DNA from: Streptomyces sp. NRRL B-1347
Lineage (GTDB): Bacteria; Actinomycetota; Actinomycetes; Streptomycetales; Streptomycetaceae
Length of the DNA stretch: 64,000 bases
NCBI RefSeq assembly: GCF_000720325.1
Contig: NZ_JOJM01000012.1
Coordinates: 1 to 64,000 of the forward strand
Direction of reading: 5' to 3'
The notes under the pieces are model-generated. The model worked only from the letters and a program-made list of their open reading frames with translations. It did no database searches and was not told the DNA's origin. Shown here piece after piece: positions 17,302-27,745 of the stretch (positions are counted from its first letter, which is position 1; every line of letters begins with the position of its first letter). The translations under genes and the position numbers were made by a program.

Positions 17302-19947
17302 CTACGGCTCGTCCGCCGGGGGCTCGTCGGGGGCCGGGCGCCGCAACAGCGTGCCCAGGCGTTGCAGGCCCTCCGTGGTGGTGAGGGACTCACCGGTGGC
17401 GTCGGCCGTGCGGATCAAGGGGGTCATGACCGCCACGTCGGGCTTGCGGGAGCCGAGCGCCGAGTACAGGCGGGCGACGTACTGGGCGACGGCCGCGGGG
17501 CTGTCCGGGTCCTGGACGTCACCCGCGAACCGTCCCGCCTCGCGCATCGTGCGCTCGGCCTCCTCGGGCCGGTCCGTCGCCCACAGCACCAGGGCCAGCA
17601 GGATGCCCGACATGTGGTGGCGCAGGGCGCTGCCGGTCTCGGTGGCGCAGTGGAGCGCCGTGCGCAGATCTGCCTCGGCCGCCTCGTGCCGCGCGGCGAG
17701 GAAGGAGAGCCAGGCGCGGGTGTGCAGGGCGCGGGCCCGGTACTCCGGGTCCTGCCGCACACGGGCCCGCTCGGCGGCGGCGCCCGCGATCCTGCTGACT
17801 TCGAGGTAGTGGGCCCGGCCCATGAAGTGGCCGCTGACGGCGACGACGCCGAGCAGTTCCACCGCCGTGCGCAGCGCCTGCGGACCCCAGGGAAGCAGCT
17901 GGTTCACGGTGGCGGTCAGCAGCGCGTGTTCGGCGCCGAACCACTCCCGCACCTCCTCGGCCCCCGCGAAGGCCACACCCGAGTGCCGCACCGGTCGCAG
18001 CCAGGCGCGTGGAGGCTCCGCGGGCACGACGGCCCTTGCGGCCCGCAGCGCGGTGGCGATCAGCAGCTCCGCCACGCGCACGAGTGCCGCCTCGTGCTCG
18101 GCGGGACCGTCCGAGTGCTCCGTGCCGTGGCGGGCGTACAGCCGCAGCAGGTCGTGGTAGCGGTAGCGGTCCGGCGCGTGCGATTCGAGCATGCCGGCGT
18201 CCACGAGCGTCTCGGCGAGGTGCTCGGCGGTGCGTTCGTCCGCGTCCAGGAGCGCGGCCGCCACCGGCAGTGGGAGGTCCGGCGCGTCGGACAGGGCGAG
18301 CAGCCTGAAGGCGCGGGCGGCGTCGGCAGGCAGCGCCTCGTAGCCGAGGCGGAACGCCGACGCCACGGCCAGGCCGCCGACGCGGAGCTCGTCGAGCCGG
18401 GCGCGCTCGTCGCGCAGCCGCTGTTCGAGCGAGGCGATGCTGCGGCCCGGGCGGCCGTCGAGCCGGGACGCCGCGATCCGCACGGCGAGCGGCAGCCGCC
18501 CGCAGGCCTCCACCAGGGAACGCGCGGCCTCCGGCTCGGCGGCCACGCGCGCGGAGCCGACGATCGCGGCGAGCAGCGCCAACGCCTCGGACTCGGACGG
18601 CACGTCGAGATCGAAGCGGTGCGCGCCCGGGAGCGCCAGATCGCGGGAGCGGCAGGTCACCAGGACGGCGCAGCCCGCCGTGCCCGGCAGCAAGGGGCGG
18701 ATCTGCTCGGCGTCCAGGGCGTTGTCGAGGACGAGCAGCACGCGCCGGTCCGCGAGGAGGGTCCGGTAGAGCGCGGCCCGCTGGTCCAGGCCCAGCGGGA
18801 TCCGGTCGGACGGGGTGCCCAGGGCCGCCAGGAAGTCCGCCAGGACGCTGGCGGGGTCCGCGGGCGTGCTGCCCGCTCCCAGATCCACGTGGAGCCGACC
18901 GTCCGGGAACGCCTCGCCCAGGGCGTGCGCGACGTGCACGGCGACGGCGGTCTTGCCGACGCCCGCGGTGCCGCTGACCGTGCAGACCGTGACCGCGCGC
19001 CGCTGGCCCGCGCCGCCGCCGTCCAGGACGGCGCGGATCGCGTCGACCGCCGCGGCGCGCCCGGTGAAGTCGGCGATGTCCGAGGGAAGCTGCTGGGGGA
19101 GCGGCCGGACCGACGGCGCGGGTGCGGGCGCGGTGACGGCGGGGCCCGCCCCGCCACCGGCCCGGGCCTGCTCCGCGGGCACCATGAGGCGCGGGTCGGC
19201 CGTGAGGATGCGCCGCTGCACCTCCGTGAGCGAGGCGGAGGGCGCGATCCCGAGCTCGCTGCGCAGTGCCTGTCGCGCGGCACGGTGGACCGCCAGGGCC
19301 TCGGCCTGGCGCCCGCAGCGGTACAGGGCGACCATGAGCAGTTCGCTCAGGCGCTCGCGCAGCGGGAACTCAGCCACCATGGCCTGGAGTTCCGGCAGGC
19401 ACTGGGCGTGCCTGCCCAGGTCGAGGGCGTGGCCGAAGCGAGCCTCGCGCACCGTGGACCGCAGTTCCTCAAGGCGGTCCCGCTCGCGCTGCGCCCAGGG
19501 TCCCGGCACCCCGGCGAGCGGGGCTCCGCGCCATCGGCCCAAAGCCCGGTCCAGCCGGTCGTACACGGTGCGGACGCTGCCGTTCCGGTCGGCTGCCTCC
19601 CGCTCGAACCGTACGGAGTCGACCTCGATGCCCTCGGTCCGCAGCGCGTACCCGCCGGGCACGGACACGAGCACGTGGCTGCTCTCGCCGGGGCGCCGGC
19701 CGGGTTCCAGGACGGTCCGCAGCCGCGAGACGTAGGTCAGGACCGTGCGGTGCGCGGTGCGCGGCGGCTCCTCGCCCCACAGGCCGTCGACCAGCTCCGC
19801 CATCGGGACGGCCCGGCCCTCGCGCAGCAACAGCATCGCGAGGACGGCCTGCTGCTGCGGGGACCCCACGGCGAGCGGCTCGTCACCTGCCCGGCCGCTC
19901 ACGGGCCCGAGCAGCCGAAAGGAGAGCCCACCCTGCTGACCGTGCAC
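17302..19947 (-). CDS. SARP/AfsR-family transcriptional regulator with NB-ARC domain
   Basis: An 881-residue regulator. Residues 1-100 form the OmpR-like winged helix (FRLLGPVSG, SPQQQAVLAMLLL, TVLTYVSRLRTVLEP). About 105-245 is the bacterial transcriptional activation domain (SVRFEREAADR, RFGHALDLGRH, LGIAPSASLTEVQRRIL). The NB-ARC ATPase begins at about 300, with P-loop VSGTAGVGKTAVAVH and Walker B RVLLVLDNA, followed by helical TPR-like segments to the end. SARPs activate antibiotic clusters; none is visible nearby, so the target is unknown. The start is a GTG with GAGGT upstream. It is somewhat shorter than S. coelicolor AfsR (about 990 residues, from memory). Confidence 0.9.
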   Translation of the reverse strand: MHGQQGGLSFRLLGPVSGRAGDEPLAVGSPQQQAVLAMLLLREGRAVPMAELVDGLWGEEPPRTAHRTVLTYVSRLRTVLEPGRRPGESSHVLVSVPGGYALRTEGIEVDSVRFEREAADRNGSVRTVYDRLDRALGRWRGAPLAGVPGPWAQRERDRLEELRSTVREARFGHALDLGRHAQCLPELQAMVAEFPLRERLSELLMVALYRCGRQAEALAVHRAARQALRSELGIAPSASLTEVQRRILTADPRLMVPAEQARAGGGAGPAVTAPAPAPSVRPLPQQLPSDIADFTGRAAAVDAIRAVLDGGGAGQRRAVTVCTVSGTAGVGKTAVAVHVAHALGEAFPDGRLHVDLGAGSTPADPASVLADFLAALGTPSDRIPLGLDQRAALYRTLLADRRVLLVLDNALDAEQIRPLLPGTAGCAVLVTCRSRDLALPGAHRFDLDVPSESEALALLAAIVGSARVAAEPEAARSLVEACGRLPLAVRIAASRLDGRPGRSIASLEQRLRDERARLDELRVGGLAVASAFRLGYEALPADAARAFRLLALSDAPDLPLPVAAALLDADERTAEHLAETLVDAGMLESHAPDRYRYHDLLRLYARHGTEHSDGPAEHEAALVRVAELLIATALRAARAVVPAEPPRAWLRPVRHSGVAFAGAEEVREWFGAEHALLTATVNQLLPWGPQALRTAVELLGVVAVSGHFMGRAHYLEVSRIAGAAAERARVRQDPEYRARALHTRAWLSFLAARHEAAEADLRTALHCATETGSALRHHMSGILLALVLWATDRPEEAERTMREAGRFAGDVQDPDSPAAVAQYVARLYSALGSRKPDVAVMTPLIRTADATGESLTTTEGLQRLGTLLRRPAPDEPPADEP

Positions 19948-20007
19948 CTGAGGTACCTCGCCGCGCTGTTCCCACGCCCCGCTCGGTCGTGAGTTGGGCC
20001 CCTGCGT

Positions 20008-20020
20008 TGACTTTAAGTCA
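20008..20020. promoter_or_regulatory. TGACTT-N-AAGTCA palindrome before the SARP gene
   Basis: A perfect 6-1-6 inverted repeat 61 bp upstream of the SARP start in the 114-bp gap before the MerR stop. It may be an operator. Confidence 0.35.
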
Positions 20021-20061
20021 TGGCCGGGTCCTCGCCGACCCGGGTCAGGCCGCCCGCCCGC

Positions 20062-21006
20062 TCAGCCGCCCGCTCGGGCTGTCATGAGGCTCTCGGCCCG
20101 CACGCAGCGCTCAAGGGAGTCCGTCAGCCACAGATGGGACGCGCCGAACGTGAGGGGGTCGCCGCTGGCCTCGGCGACCAGGTGCCAGTAGCGGCGCATG
20201 CCGCGGTCGTGGTCGGCGGCCACGTCGGCCAGGAGGCGGCGCCGGAACCGCGGCGTGTCGGTGGTGCCGCGCACCGACGCGTGCACGGCGACGAACCGGT
20301 CGAGTTCGGGGCCCACGCGGGGTGCTTCGCCCGCCTGCACCCGGGGCTTGGCGAGGGCGCACGCCGCACGGATGCCGTTGATCAACTCGTTCTCGTCGGC
20401 GATCAGTTCGGCGTTGGCCCGCGCCATGGCCAGCAGGCCGCGTGTGAGCACCCGGTCGCCGGTGAGGGCGACCAGCTCGGCGAACGCGACGACCTGCGGC
20501 GGGGTCGGGTCCGCGGGCGGCTCCGGCACCGCCATGGTCACGAACGCGGACAGCATCGCCTCGGACGCCGGGGCGACCATCGTGCGCCGCCAGAAGTCGA
20601 TCAGCGCGTCCCGGGCCGCGCCGCCGCCCTCCACCGCGGCGAGCAGTTCGAGGCGGGCCGCCCGGTCGGCCGGTTCGGCCTCCTCGACCGCGCGCAGCGA
20701 GGCCCGCCGCCAGGCCATGTCCGCGAGCTGCACGTCGAGCGCGGCCCGCTCGGCGGCGACGACCTCCGCCACGGAGCGCTCGCCGACGAGCACGTTCCTG
20801 ATGGACGGCAGGCCGAGGCCGAGCCCGCGCAGCCGTCTCACGAGCCGGAGCCGCTCGACCGCCGACGGATCGAACCTGCGGTGGCCGCCCGTGCTGCGCA
20901 CCGAGTCGACGATGCCCTCGTCGCAGTAGAAGCGAACGGTCCGCACGGGCACGCCGGTCAGTCGTGCCAGGTCGCCGATGCCGAGCGTGCCATCGCGTAA
21001 AGGCAC
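20062..21006 (-). CDS. MerR-family transcriptional regulator
   Basis: A 314-residue protein. The N-terminal 75 residues are a MerR winged helix (LGIGDLARLTGVPVRTVRFYCDEGIV..., STGGHRRFDPSAVERL). A dimerisation helix and a 200-residue ligand-binding-type domain rich in Ala follow. The start is GTG at 21006: GGAGG lies exactly five bases upstream, whereas the longer upstream frame reads antisense through the neighbouring gene. Its start codon borders the promoter of the divergent gene at 21071, which has the 19-bp -35/-10 spacing that MerR proteins untwist. The likely target is therefore that enzyme gene; the ligand is unknown. Confidence 0.85.
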   Translation of the reverse strand: MPLRDGTLGIGDLARLTGVPVRTVRFYCDEGIVDSVRSTGGHRRFDPSAVERLRLVRRLRGLGLGLPSIRNVLVGERSVAEVVAAERAALDVQLADMAWRRASLRAVEEAEPADRAARLELLAAVEGGGAARDALIDFWRRTMVAPASEAMLSAFVTMAVPEPPADPTPPQVVAFAELVALTGDRVLTRGLLAMARANAELIADENELINGIRAACALAKPRVQAGEAPRVGPELDRFVAVHASVRGTTDTPRFRRRLLADVAADHDRGMRRYWHLVAEASGDPLTFGASHLWLTDSLERCVRAESLMTARAGG

Positions 21007-21007
21007 T

Positions 21008-21038
21008 TGAACCTCCACTGGACTGGAGCTCCTACCGT
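21008..21038 (+). promoter_or_regulatory. MerR-type promoter with 19-bp spacer
   Basis: TTGAAC (21008-21013) and TACCGT (21033-21038) are separated by exactly 19 bp. Between them CTCCA and TGGAG form an inverted repeat (21013-21028). This is the classic architecture of MerR-activated promoters and points at the gene starting at 21071. Confidence 0.65.
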
Positions 21039-21070
21039 ACCGGCGTAGCCCCATGGGAGGAGATTTCGTG

Positions 21071-21832
21071 ATGTCGTCGACGCTGCGCACCGCACGGCTC
21101 GTGGAGGGTCTGCGGGAGCAGACCGGAGGGTTCATCCGCGCGGTCGCCGGAAAACCCCAGAACACCCGGGTGCCCACCTGCCCGGAGTGGCCGTTGCGCA
21201 CCCTCGTCGGACACGTCGGCCAGGAACACCGGTGGGCGGCCGAACTGGTGCGCAAGGGTGAGCAGTTGCCCGTCCCCGATCCGTGGGAGGCCGATCCGGG
21301 CGCCCCAAAGGACTGGCCCCGGTGGCTGCGCGAGGGCGCGGACGCCGTGATCCACGCGGTCCAGGAGACCGGCGCGGACACCGAGGTGCGGACGTTCCTG
21401 GGGCCGCGGCCCGCGGTCTCCTGGCTGCGCCGGATGCTCAGCGACACCTGCGTCCACCACTACGACGCGGCCCACGCGACGGACACCGCGTTCGAGGTCG
21501 CCGACGACCTCGCCGCCGACGTGATCGACGAACACCTGGAGCTCCTGGCCGCGCCTGCCTGGGAGAAGCTCAGGCCCGCCGCCGCCGAACTGCGCGGCCG
21601 CGGCGAACGGATCGGCTTCCGGCCCGCCTCCGGCGCGGGCTGGGTCGTCACCCGGACACCCGAGGGAGTGCGCCGGGAGCACGGCCCCGCAGCAGCCGAC
21701 GTGCTGGTGTCGGCCACCGTGACGGACCTCCTGCTGGTGCTCCACCGCCGCATCCCGCCGGAGGGAGACGGGTTGAAGGTGACGGGGGACCGCGCGCTGC
21801 TCGACCACTGGCTGGCCCATTCGGCGCTGTGA
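21071..21832 (+). CDS. Maleylpyruvate isomerase family mycothiol-dependent enzyme
   Basis: A 253-residue DinB-fold protein of the mycothiol-dependent maleylpyruvate isomerase type. Visible features are the N-terminal helix (LVEGLREQTGGFIRAV), the VPTCPEWPLRTLVGHVGQEHRW segment carrying the first metal-site His, and DTCVHHYDAAHA with the second His pair. A C-terminal SCP2/MDMPI-like domain covers the last 90 residues. Such enzymes use mycothiol for isomerisation or detoxification of electrophiles. GGGAGGAG precedes both GTG 21068 and ATG 21071. The MerR-type promoter suggests induction by a toxic ligand. Confidence 0.8.
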   Translation: MSSTLRTARLVEGLREQTGGFIRAVAGKPQNTRVPTCPEWPLRTLVGHVGQEHRWAAELVRKGEQLPVPDPWEADPGAPKDWPRWLREGADAVIHAVQETGADTEVRTFLGPRPAVSWLRRMLSDTCVHHYDAAHATDTAFEVADDLAADVIDEHLELLAAPAWEKLRPAAAELRGRGERIGFRPASGAGWVVTRTPEGVRREHGPAAADVLVSATVTDLLLVLHRRIPPEGDGLKVTGDRALLDHWLAHSAL

Positions 21833-21865
21833 CCCGGGGCGGGCCGCGATAGATGGACAGGGCCT

Positions 21866-21877
21866 TGGTCTACACCA
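21866..21877. promoter_or_regulatory. DasR-responsive-element-like site
   Basis: TGGTCTACACCA matches 11 of 12 bases of the palindromic TGGTCTAGACCA core that DasR (GntR family, N-acetylglucosamine sensor) binds in Streptomyces. It lies about 150 bp before the sugar dehydrogenase start. Confidence 0.5.
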
Positions 21878-22022
21878 ACCACGTCCATCCCAGTACGCTC
21901 ATCCGTGGCCAGTAGCACACCATCCCCCCACCCAGGTTGCGTGCTGGCACGGGCGACGCCCACCTAGAACTGCCCCCAGCAGCCGGGTGACCTCCCCCTT
22001 CGCCGCCTCCAGGAGGATCACG

Positions 22023-23159
22023 GTGAACGTACGCACCAGAAGCTCAGCGATCGTCGGCGCCCTCTGCCTCGTCGCCTCCCTCGCCCTGACCACGGCATCC
22101 GCCGACGAACGGGCCGCCCCGCGGCAGGCCCCGAAGGTCGCGCTCACGAAGGTGGCCACGGCCCAGAACCCGGTCGCCGGAGCGGCCGGACCCGGTGGCA
22201 CGGTCTGGATGGCCGAACGGGCGGGCACCGTAAGGGTCCTGGACGCCAAGGGACTCGGGAAGCCCGTCCTCGACATCTCGAAGGAGACCACCACCGACGG
22301 TGAACGCGGCCTCCTGGGCATCGCGTTCGACAGGAAGTTCGCGCACTTCTACATCTCGTTCACGAACCTCGAAGGCACCAGCGTCGTGGACGAGTTCGCC
22401 GTACGGCACGGCAAGATCCGGCCGCACACCCGGCGCACCGTCCTCACCCAGACGCAGCCGTACGCGAACCACAACGGCGGCGACATCAAGTTCGGCCCGG
22501 ACGGCTACCTTTACATCGCGTTCGGCGACGGCGGCGCGGGCGGCGACCCGCACGGCAACGGGCAGAACCTCGACACCCTGCTGGGCAAGCTGCTGCGGAT
22601 CGACCCGAGGGGCGGCAAGCCGTACGCGATCCCGAAGGACAACCCGTTCGTCGACGACCCGAAGGCCAGGGACGAGATCTGGTCGTACGGGCTGCGCAAC
22701 CCCTGGCGGTTCTCCTTCGACGCGGGCACGGGCGACGTGCTGATCGGTGACGTCGGCCAGAGCGCCTGGGAGGAGGTCGACTGGGCCCCGGCCCGGAGCA
22801 AGGGCGGCGAGAACTACGGCTGGTCCCAGATGGAGGGCACCCACCCGTTCCGCGGCGGCACCGAGCCCGCGAACCACGTGCCGCCGGTCCACGAGTACGA
22901 CCGTAACGGCCTCGGCTGCTCGGTGACCGGCGGATTCGTCTACCGGGGCAGGGCCATCCCGGCCCTCAGGGGGCAGTACGTCTACAGCGACTACTGCGAC
23001 GGCACCCTGCGCACCCTGAAGATCGAGAACGGCAAGGTGACCGGCGCGGGCGACCTCGGCGTCAACGGCGGCGAGGTCGTCTCCTTCGTCCAGGGCGGCA
23101 GGGGCGAGCTGTACGCGCTCGACATCGGCGGCAGCATCCACCGCATCGATCCGGCGTGA
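22023..23159 (+). CDS. Secreted PQQ-dependent sugar dehydrogenase-like protein
   Basis: A 378-residue protein of the soluble aldose dehydrogenase (YliI/GdhB) beta-propeller family. Family motifs are GERGLLGIAF, NHNGGDIKFGPDGYLYIAFGDGG, GLRNPWRFSFD, GDVGQSAWEEV and GGFVYRG. These enzymes oxidise aldoses with PQQ outside the cell. The N-terminus after GTG 22023 is a signal peptide (SSAIVGALCLVASLALTTASA). AGGAGG six bases upstream fixes this start over an in-frame GTG at 21987. A DasR-like site upstream suggests control by amino-sugar availability. Whether PQQ is bound in this organism is not shown. Confidence 0.85.
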   Translation: MNVRTRSSAIVGALCLVASLALTTASADERAAPRQAPKVALTKVATAQNPVAGAAGPGGTVWMAERAGTVRVLDAKGLGKPVLDISKETTTDGERGLLGIAFDRKFAHFYISFTNLEGTSVVDEFAVRHGKIRPHTRRTVLTQTQPYANHNGGDIKFGPDGYLYIAFGDGGAGGDPHGNGQNLDTLLGKLLRIDPRGGKPYAIPKDNPFVDDPKARDEIWSYGLRNPWRFSFDAGTGDVLIGDVGQSAWEEVDWAPARSKGGENYGWSQMEGTHPFRGGTEPANHVPPVHEYDRNGLGCSVTGGFVYRGRAIPALRGQYVYSDYCDGTLRTLKIENGKVTGAGDLGVNGGEVVSFVQGGRGELYALDIGGSIHRIDPA

Positions 23160-23160
23160 C

Positions 23161-23188
23161 GCCCGCCCCCGGTATGAGGGGCGCGGGC
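23161..23188. terminator. Imperfect hairpin between convergent genes
   Basis: GCCCGCCCC pairs with GGGG-CG-CGGGC (9 pairs, 2-nt bulge, 8-nt loop) just past the sugar dehydrogenase stop and 9 bases from the MarR stop. Confidence 0.4.
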
Positions 23189-23196
23189 CTGCGCGG

Positions 23197-24925
<1,729 letters not shown>

Positions 24926-24976
24926 CGCGCCGCAGGCCCGTGCCCCGCCGCGCGACGCTCCCGCCACAATGCCCCC

Positions 24977-25525
24977 ATGGCTGACAACACGCTCTGGGTC
25001 GGTGTCCTGACCGCCGGAACCGCCGTGGTTGCGAGCTGGGTGACCAGCCGCGGCACGGCCAGGGCCGCGCGCATCCAGGCGGAGGCCGCGGCGGAGAGCC
25101 AGCACCTGGACCGGTTGCGCGCGGCCCGGCGCAGCGCGTACGTCGACGTCATCGAACAGGCCCAGCGCATGGGGGACTTGTACTGGAAGGTCACCGACGC
25201 GGCGAGCGAACCCGACGGGGCCGAGCGGCGCGGCGCGCTCACGGACCTGCGGCTGCGCCTGCGCGACGAGTACGCCGTACTGCGCCACCGGGTGTGGGTG
25301 GTGGACCTGGAGGGCCCCGCCGAGGTGGCGGAGGCGGCGAACCGGCTGCGCCGGTCCACCTCCGACAACTACCGCGCCCTGGCGGCGATGATCGGGGGAG
25401 AGGAGGGCGCGGCGGAGCGCTTCAACGCCTGCTACGCGCCGTTCTGGGAAGCGGTCCTCGCCTTCGTGGCGATCGCGCGCGAGGCGCTGCGCGAGACGAC
25501 GGCCCTGCCACCGCACGGCCGTTAG
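24977..25525 (+). CDS. Membrane-anchored coiled-coil protein of unknown function
   Basis: A 182-residue protein with an N-terminal hydrophobic segment (LWVGVLTAGTAVVASWV), then a long Ala/Arg/Glu helix (ARAARIQAEAAAESQHLDRLRAARRSAYVDVI) likely to form a coiled coil. The remainder is helical and charged. Similar short proteins are common in Streptomyces with no known role. There is no ribosome-binding site, but CACAAT at 24965-24970 sits where a -10 box would place transcription start at the ATG, so it may be leaderless. Confidence 0.65.
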   Translation: MADNTLWVGVLTAGTAVVASWVTSRGTARAARIQAEAAAESQHLDRLRAARRSAYVDVIEQAQRMGDLYWKVTDAASEPDGAERRGALTDLRLRLRDEYAVLRHRVWVVDLEGPAEVAEAANRLRRSTSDNYRALAAMIGGEEGAAERFNACYAPFWEAVLAFVAIAREALRETTALPPHGR

Positions 25526-25549
25526 CCGCCCGCGTCGAGCCGTACGCCC

Positions 25550-25984
25550 TCACTCGAAGGGGCAGCCCGGATTGGGGGCGTCCTGGGAGAAGGGCGCACC
25601 GTGCGGCAGGACGTAGAGGACCTGGATGACGAGGTCGGTGGTGCCGCGGTTCAGGCCGATGTGCACGTGGTCGGCGCCAGGAGGTTCCTGGAGGGTGCTT
25701 CCCTCGGGGTAGACCCCGCTGGACGCACAGGTGGCGTCGAAGTGGCTGAGGGTTCCCCGCTCGATGCGGCCGTACAGCGTGCCGTCGTGGTAGTGCCAGC
25801 CCGTTCCCTGGCCGGGCGGGATGGTGACCTCCCGCAGGACGTAGTCCCGGTCGCCGATGGTGGTCCGGGCGATGACCCTGCCGACGACGCCGGGGCCGCC
25901 CGGGGTCGCGTGGGCAGCGTCGGCGGGGAGGACGAGGGCGACGAGTACCGCACTGATCGCTCCCAGGCGTGACAGTGTGCGCAT
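25550..25984 (-). CDS. Secreted cupin-fold protein
   Basis: A 144-residue protein with a signal peptide (RLGAISAVLVALVLPADAAHA) and a single cupin barrel: VTIPPGQGTGWHYHDGTLYGRIERGTLSHFD carries motif 1 (His-x-His and Glu), and GADHVHIGLN motif 2. Two Cys (TCASSG, PNPGCPFE) could form a disulfide. It could bind metal and a small ligand; no reaction can be assigned. GAAGGGA precedes the ATG. The gene is convergent with 24977-25525 across 24 bp. Confidence 0.75.
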   Translation of the reverse strand: MRTLSRLGAISAVLVALVLPADAAHATPGGPGVVGRVIARTTIGDRDYVLREVTIPPGQGTGWHYHDGTLYGRIERGTLSHFDATCASSGVYPEGSTLQEPPGADHVHIGLNRGTTDLVIQVLYVLPHGAPFSQDAPNPGCPFE

Positions 25985-26086
25985 GACGGTCCCTTCGGGG
26001 GGGCGCGGGTTCATGGATGGATACCCGGGCTGTCGCTGAGTACTGCGCAGGAGCGGCACGGGCCCCGACCGAACGGGCGGGCCGGC

Positions 26087-26449
26087 TCAGCGCGCCATGT
26101 ACCGGTCGAGTTCGCGGACCCGCTCCCGGAGCCGGGACGCCGTCTCCTCGTCGTCGAACTCCGCCGCGACACCGGCCCGTTCGGCGAGGGCGAGCACCGT
26201 GGCGAGGAACCCGTCCGTCAGGGCGAGGACGACGGCGTGATGGGTTCTGCGGTGGTGGGCCACCAGGGCGTTCACGAAGGCGCCGAACACATCGGGGTCG
26301 ATGTGGGACTCGTCGTTCTCCATCGGGCCGACGCCGGAGGGCACACCGAGCTCCGCCTCGAAGACCTCCACCTGGCGCAGGAAGAGCCGCGCCGCCCCGC
26401 CGGAGGGATTCCACAGCGTCTCGTCGCCCATCTCGAAGTACTGGCTCAC
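26087..26449 (-). CDS. DUF6086-like small protein
   Basis: A 120-residue protein beginning MSQYFEMGDETLWNPSGGAARLF, then GLP-type loop and DESHIDPDVFGAFVNALV. From memory this matches the Streptomyces DUF6086 family, of unknown function. The start is GTG 26449 with GAAAGG upstream. The longer frame to 26629 lacks a ribosome site and is low-complexity, so it is not used. The last 30 residues are predicted helical. Confidence 0.65.
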   Translation of the reverse strand: MSQYFEMGDETLWNPSGGAARLFLRQVEVFEAELGVPSGVGPMENDESHIDPDVFGAFVNALVAHHRRTHHAVVLALTDGFLATVLALAERAGVAAEFDDEETASRLRERVRELDRYMAR

Positions 26450-26759
26450 ATGGCGCCTTTCGGGTCCGGTGGCAGACGGCGGGATCAACGGCCAAGATCG
26501 TACGACCCATCGCGACCGAGGGTGATCGAACCGGCGAACTTCCCCCCTGGAAGGCCAACTTATCCCCGACGGGTCGTCACTTTCCGTAACATGTGGTGGC
26601 TGATGCCGTGAGTGCCGCCCGGTGACCACGGCCCGGCCGGACCGGTGCCGGAGCGTCCCCGCGGCTGTCCGGAATGCGCGGGTGCCTTTCCGCGCCTCAG
26701 TAGCATTTTCCGGTAGCCGTTGGCGGACGCACCGTTACCGGGCACGGGGGGCTGGACTG
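26450..26759. other. 310-bp divergent intergenic region
   Basis: This separates the DUF6086-like gene from the exporter gene. I see no gene, strong dyad or recognisable box here beyond a relatively AT-richer stretch (26550-26600), which probably holds one or both promoters. Confidence 0.5.
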
Positions 26760-27734
26760 GTGGACGCGCGGAACAGACAAGCCGACGTCATCGCGTCGGG
26801 GGACGAGCGCGGGGGAGCGGCACACTCGGCGCGCCGGCTGCGGGCCACCGGAATCGGCGGGGTGGCCGTCCTGCTGTGGGCGTCGCTCGCCCTGGTCACC
26901 ACGCTGACCGGGCGGATTCCGCCGTTCCAGCTGACCGCGATGGCGTTCGCGGTCGGCGGGGTCATCGGCCTCCCCCGGGCCGTCCGCGGCGGCGCGGCGC
27001 TCGCCCGCGGGCTGCCCGGCGGCGCCTGGGCGCTCGGCATCGGCGGCCTGTTCGGCTATCACTTCTTCTACTTCCTGGCCCTGCGCAACGCCCCGGCGGT
27101 CGACGCCGGGCTCATCGCCTACCTGTGGCCGCTGCTGATCGTGGTGTTCTCCGCGGCCCTGCCCGGCGAGCGGCTGCGCTGGTGGCACACGGCGGGCGCG
27201 GTACTCGGGCTCGGCGGCACCTTCCTCCTGGTCACCGGCGGTCAGGGGGTGCACCTGAAGGGCGAGCACCTGCTCGGGTACACCGCGGCCGCCGTCTGCG
27301 CGGTGGTGTGGTCGGCCTACTCGGTGGCCAACCGCCGGTATCCGCAGGTCCCCACGGACATGGTCGCCTTCTTCTGCCTGGCCACGGCGGCCCTCGCGGT
27401 CGTCTGCCACCTGCTGTTCGAGACCACCGTCCGGCCCGACGGCTGGCAGTGGCTCGCCGTGCTCGCCCTGGGCCTCGGTCCGGTCGGCGGGGCCTTCTAC
27501 GTCTGGGACCACGGCACCAAACACGGCGACATCCAACTCCTGGGCACGTTCTCGTACTTCGCCCCGCTGCTCTCCACCGCGCTGCTCGTCGCGACCGGGC
27601 GAGCGGACGCGAGCTGGCCCGTCGCCGCCGCCAGCGTGCTGATCGCCGGTGGTGCCACGCTGGCCTCGGCGGACGCCCTGCGCGCGGCACGGCAGCGGGG
27701 CCGAGCCGGGCCCGGCCACCCGCGAAGGGGCTGA
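26760..27734 (+). CDS. EamA/DMT-family exporter
   Basis: A 324-residue protein with ten predicted helices in two EamA repeats. ALRNAPAVDAGLIAYLWPLLIVVFSALPG-type motif at the end of the first repeat is like YddG, the aromatic amino-acid exporter group of the drug/metabolite transporter superfamily. The start is GTG 26760, nine bases after a GGGGGG tract; upstream codons are unlikely to be coding. It converges on the B12 radical SAM gene with 11 bp between stops. The substrate is unknown. Confidence 0.8.
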   Translation: MDARNRQADVIASGDERGGAAHSARRLRATGIGGVAVLLWASLALVTTLTGRIPPFQLTAMAFAVGGVIGLPRAVRGGAALARGLPGGAWALGIGGLFGYHFFYFLALRNAPAVDAGLIAYLWPLLIVVFSAALPGERLRWWHTAGAVLGLGGTFLLVTGGQGVHLKGEHLLGYTAAAVCAVVWSAYSVANRRYPQVPTDMVAFFCLATAALAVVCHLLFETTVRPDGWQWLAVLALGLGPVGGAFYVWDHGTKHGDIQLLGTFSYFAPLLSTALLVATGRADASWPVAAASVLIAGGATLASADALRAARQRGRAGPGHPRRG

Positions 27735-27745
27735 GCCCGGCCGGA

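Noticed and set aside
17095..19992. 965-codon frame antisense to the SARP gene
   Set aside because: The SARP frame shows HTH, BTAD and NB-ARC motifs; this frame is low-complexity Arg/Gly/Ala/Val sequence.
21007..21447. N-terminal extension of the MerR gene
   Set aside because: It reads antisense through the mycothiol-enzyme gene; GTG 21006 has GGAGG at ideal spacing and starts right at the HTH.
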